Source: Lachnospiraceae bacterium (GTDB lineage Bacteria > Bacillota_A > Clostridia > Lachnospirales > Lachnospiraceae). Taken from it: a stretch of DNA of 5,947 nucleotides. The translations under genes were made by a program, and so were the position numbers. Positions 5,259 to 5,947 of the stretch are shown here, piece by piece. Under the pieces are notes generated by a model. The model was not told the origin of the DNA. It made no database searches and worked only from the letters and a program-made list of their open reading frames with translations. Position 1 is the stretch's first letter. Every line of letters begins with the position of its first letter. The stretch spans positions 1 through 5,947 of the forward strand of contig JAGBQU010000110.1 of assembly GCA_017632755.1 (NCBI GenBank), in the 5' to 3' direction.

Positions 5259-5265
5259 GAATGTG
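5226..5265 (+). repeat. Inverted repeat spanning the spoIIP stop codon
   Basis: Perfect 10-bp arms CACATTCTCA (5226-5235) and TGAGAATGTG (5256-5265) with a 20-nt loop; the right arm contains the TGA stop. A short T-run (5277-5281) follows about 11 nt after the stem, so it may be a weak terminator, but the spacing is longer than usual for an intrinsic terminator. Confidence 0.45.
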
Positions 5266-5287
5266 CGCGGAGGGCCTTTTTACACCA

Positions 5288-5316
5288 TTGCACCTTTCCC
5301 CTTTTTTTGTTATACT
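5288..5316 (+). promoter_or_regulatory. Probable sigma-A type promoter of lepA
   Basis: A good -10 TATACT (5311-5316) lies 17 bp after TTGCAC (5288-5293), which keeps only the TTG of the -35 consensus. The spacer is pyrimidine-rich. Transcription would start near 5323, about 30 nt before the lepA ATG, and would free lepA from sporulation control of spoIIP. Confidence 0.6.
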
Positions 5317-5352
5317 TAATAGCTGATTGAAGCAGTGAAAGGTAGGAAATAC

Positions 5353-5947
5353 ATGTCAGCAGCAGACCAAAGTAAAATACGTAATTTTTGTATCGTGGCA
5401 CACATCGATCACGGAAAATCCACGCTTGCCGACCGCATCATCGAGAAGACAGGTCTTTTGACCAGCAGGGAGATGCAGGAGCAGGTGCTCGACAATATGG
5501 AACTCGAGAGAGAGAGAGGCATCACGATCAAGGCACAGACCGTCCGTATTGTCTATCAGGCAAAGGATGGTGAGGAATATATATTTAATCTGATCGACAC
5601 ACCGGGTCATGTGGATTTTAACTATGAGGTGAGCCGTGCCCTTGCCGCCTGTGACGGCGCGATCCTTGTCGTGGATGCGGCACAGGGGATCGAGGCACAG
5701 ACACTGGCAAACGTGTATCTGGCACTGGATCACGATCTGGACGTATTCCCCGTGATCAACAAGATCGATCTGCCAAGCGCAGAGCCGGATCGCGTGAAGG
5801 ATGAGATCGAGGATGTGATCGGCATAGAGGCGCATGATGCCCCACTGATCTCCGCAAAGAACGGTATCGGGGTCGAGGATGTGCTCGAGAAGATCGTGGA
5901 GAAGATCCCGGCTCCGAAGGGGAATCCTGAGGCACCGCTTAAAGCAC
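5353..5947 (+). CDS. lepA: Elongation factor 4 (LepA), N-terminal third (3' end cut by window)
   Basis: LepA is a ribosome-associated GTPase of the EF-G family that affects translation under stress and initiation or back-translocation. The 198 visible residues of about 600 cover the GTPase domain: G1 AHIDHGKST (16-24), G2/switch I with the LepA-typical [17 protein letters not shown] (46-62), G3 DTPGH (82-86), G4 NKID (136-139) and G5 SAK (167-169). The [16 protein letters not shown] block separates LepA from EF-G, TypA and peptide chain release factor 3. ATG 5353 is preceded by AAAGGTAGG at a 6-nt gap. Synteny spoIIP-lepA matches Firmicutes, although the small yqxA that lies between them in Bacillus subtilis is absent here. 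Confidence 0.98.
   Translation, partial: MSAADQSKIRNFCIVAHIDHGKSTLADRIIEKTGLLTSREMQEQVLDNMELERERGITIKAQTVRIVYQAKDGEEYIFNLIDTPGHVDFNYEVSRALAACDGAILVVDAAQGIEAQTLANVYLALDHDLDVFPVINKIDLPSAEPDRVKDEIEDVIGIEAHDAPLISAKNGIGVEDVLEKIVEKIPAPKGNPEAPLKA

Noticed and set aside
5279..5286. TTTACACC upstream of lepA, the same as part of the rpsT leader arm
   Set aside because: An 8-bp match with no paired second arm nearby and located before the lepA promoter; most likely chance.

Overview
The window reads as a chromosomal segment of a spore-forming member of the Clostridia, most likely a Lachnospiraceae species. The basis is the gpr / rpsT / spoIIP / lepA neighbourhood, which is a conserved Firmicutes sporulation-translation cluster, together with strong AGGAGG-type ribosome binding sites, sigma-A-like promoters and a Gram-positive lipoprotein transporter. 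The family-level placement is an inference. No prophage, insertion sequence with a transposase, CRISPR array, tRNA or rRNA was seen.

Left half (1-2252, all minus strand): a three-gene polar amino acid ABC importer operon, transcribed right to left. It has a well-formed promoter (2207-2235), a roughly 98-nt leader with two tandem stem-loops, a substrate-binding lipoprotein (1308-2102), a permease (599-1285, TTG start) and an ATPase (1-609, GTG start, 3' end outside the window). The binding protein is the most unusual gene here. Its two lobes are in swapped order: the segment that is normally C-terminal follows the lipobox directly, and the segment that is normally N-terminal ends the protein. 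It is therefore a circular permutant of the GlnH/HisJ fold.

Middle (2253-3360): gpr, the spore germination protease, on the minus strand, divergent from rpsT. The Asp at one of the two positions regarded as catalytic in Bacillus GPR appears to be Tyr here (Y116). The rpsT promoter lies in the intergenic region, and its leader carries a perfect 10-bp inverted repeat.

Right half (3361-5947, plus strand): rpsT (ribosomal protein S20, TTG start) with a strong intrinsic terminator; a dense array of palindromes (3680-3816) resembling a small dispersed repeat or structured element; spoIIP (GTG start at 3921), a membrane-anchored engulfment hydrolase; and the 5' third of lepA (elongation factor 4). 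SpoIIP acts early in sporulation (engulfment) and GPR late (degradation of small acid-soluble proteins during germination). rpsT and lepA are translation housekeeping genes. The amino acid importer is functionally separate, but its promoter begins only 18 bp after the gpr stop codon.
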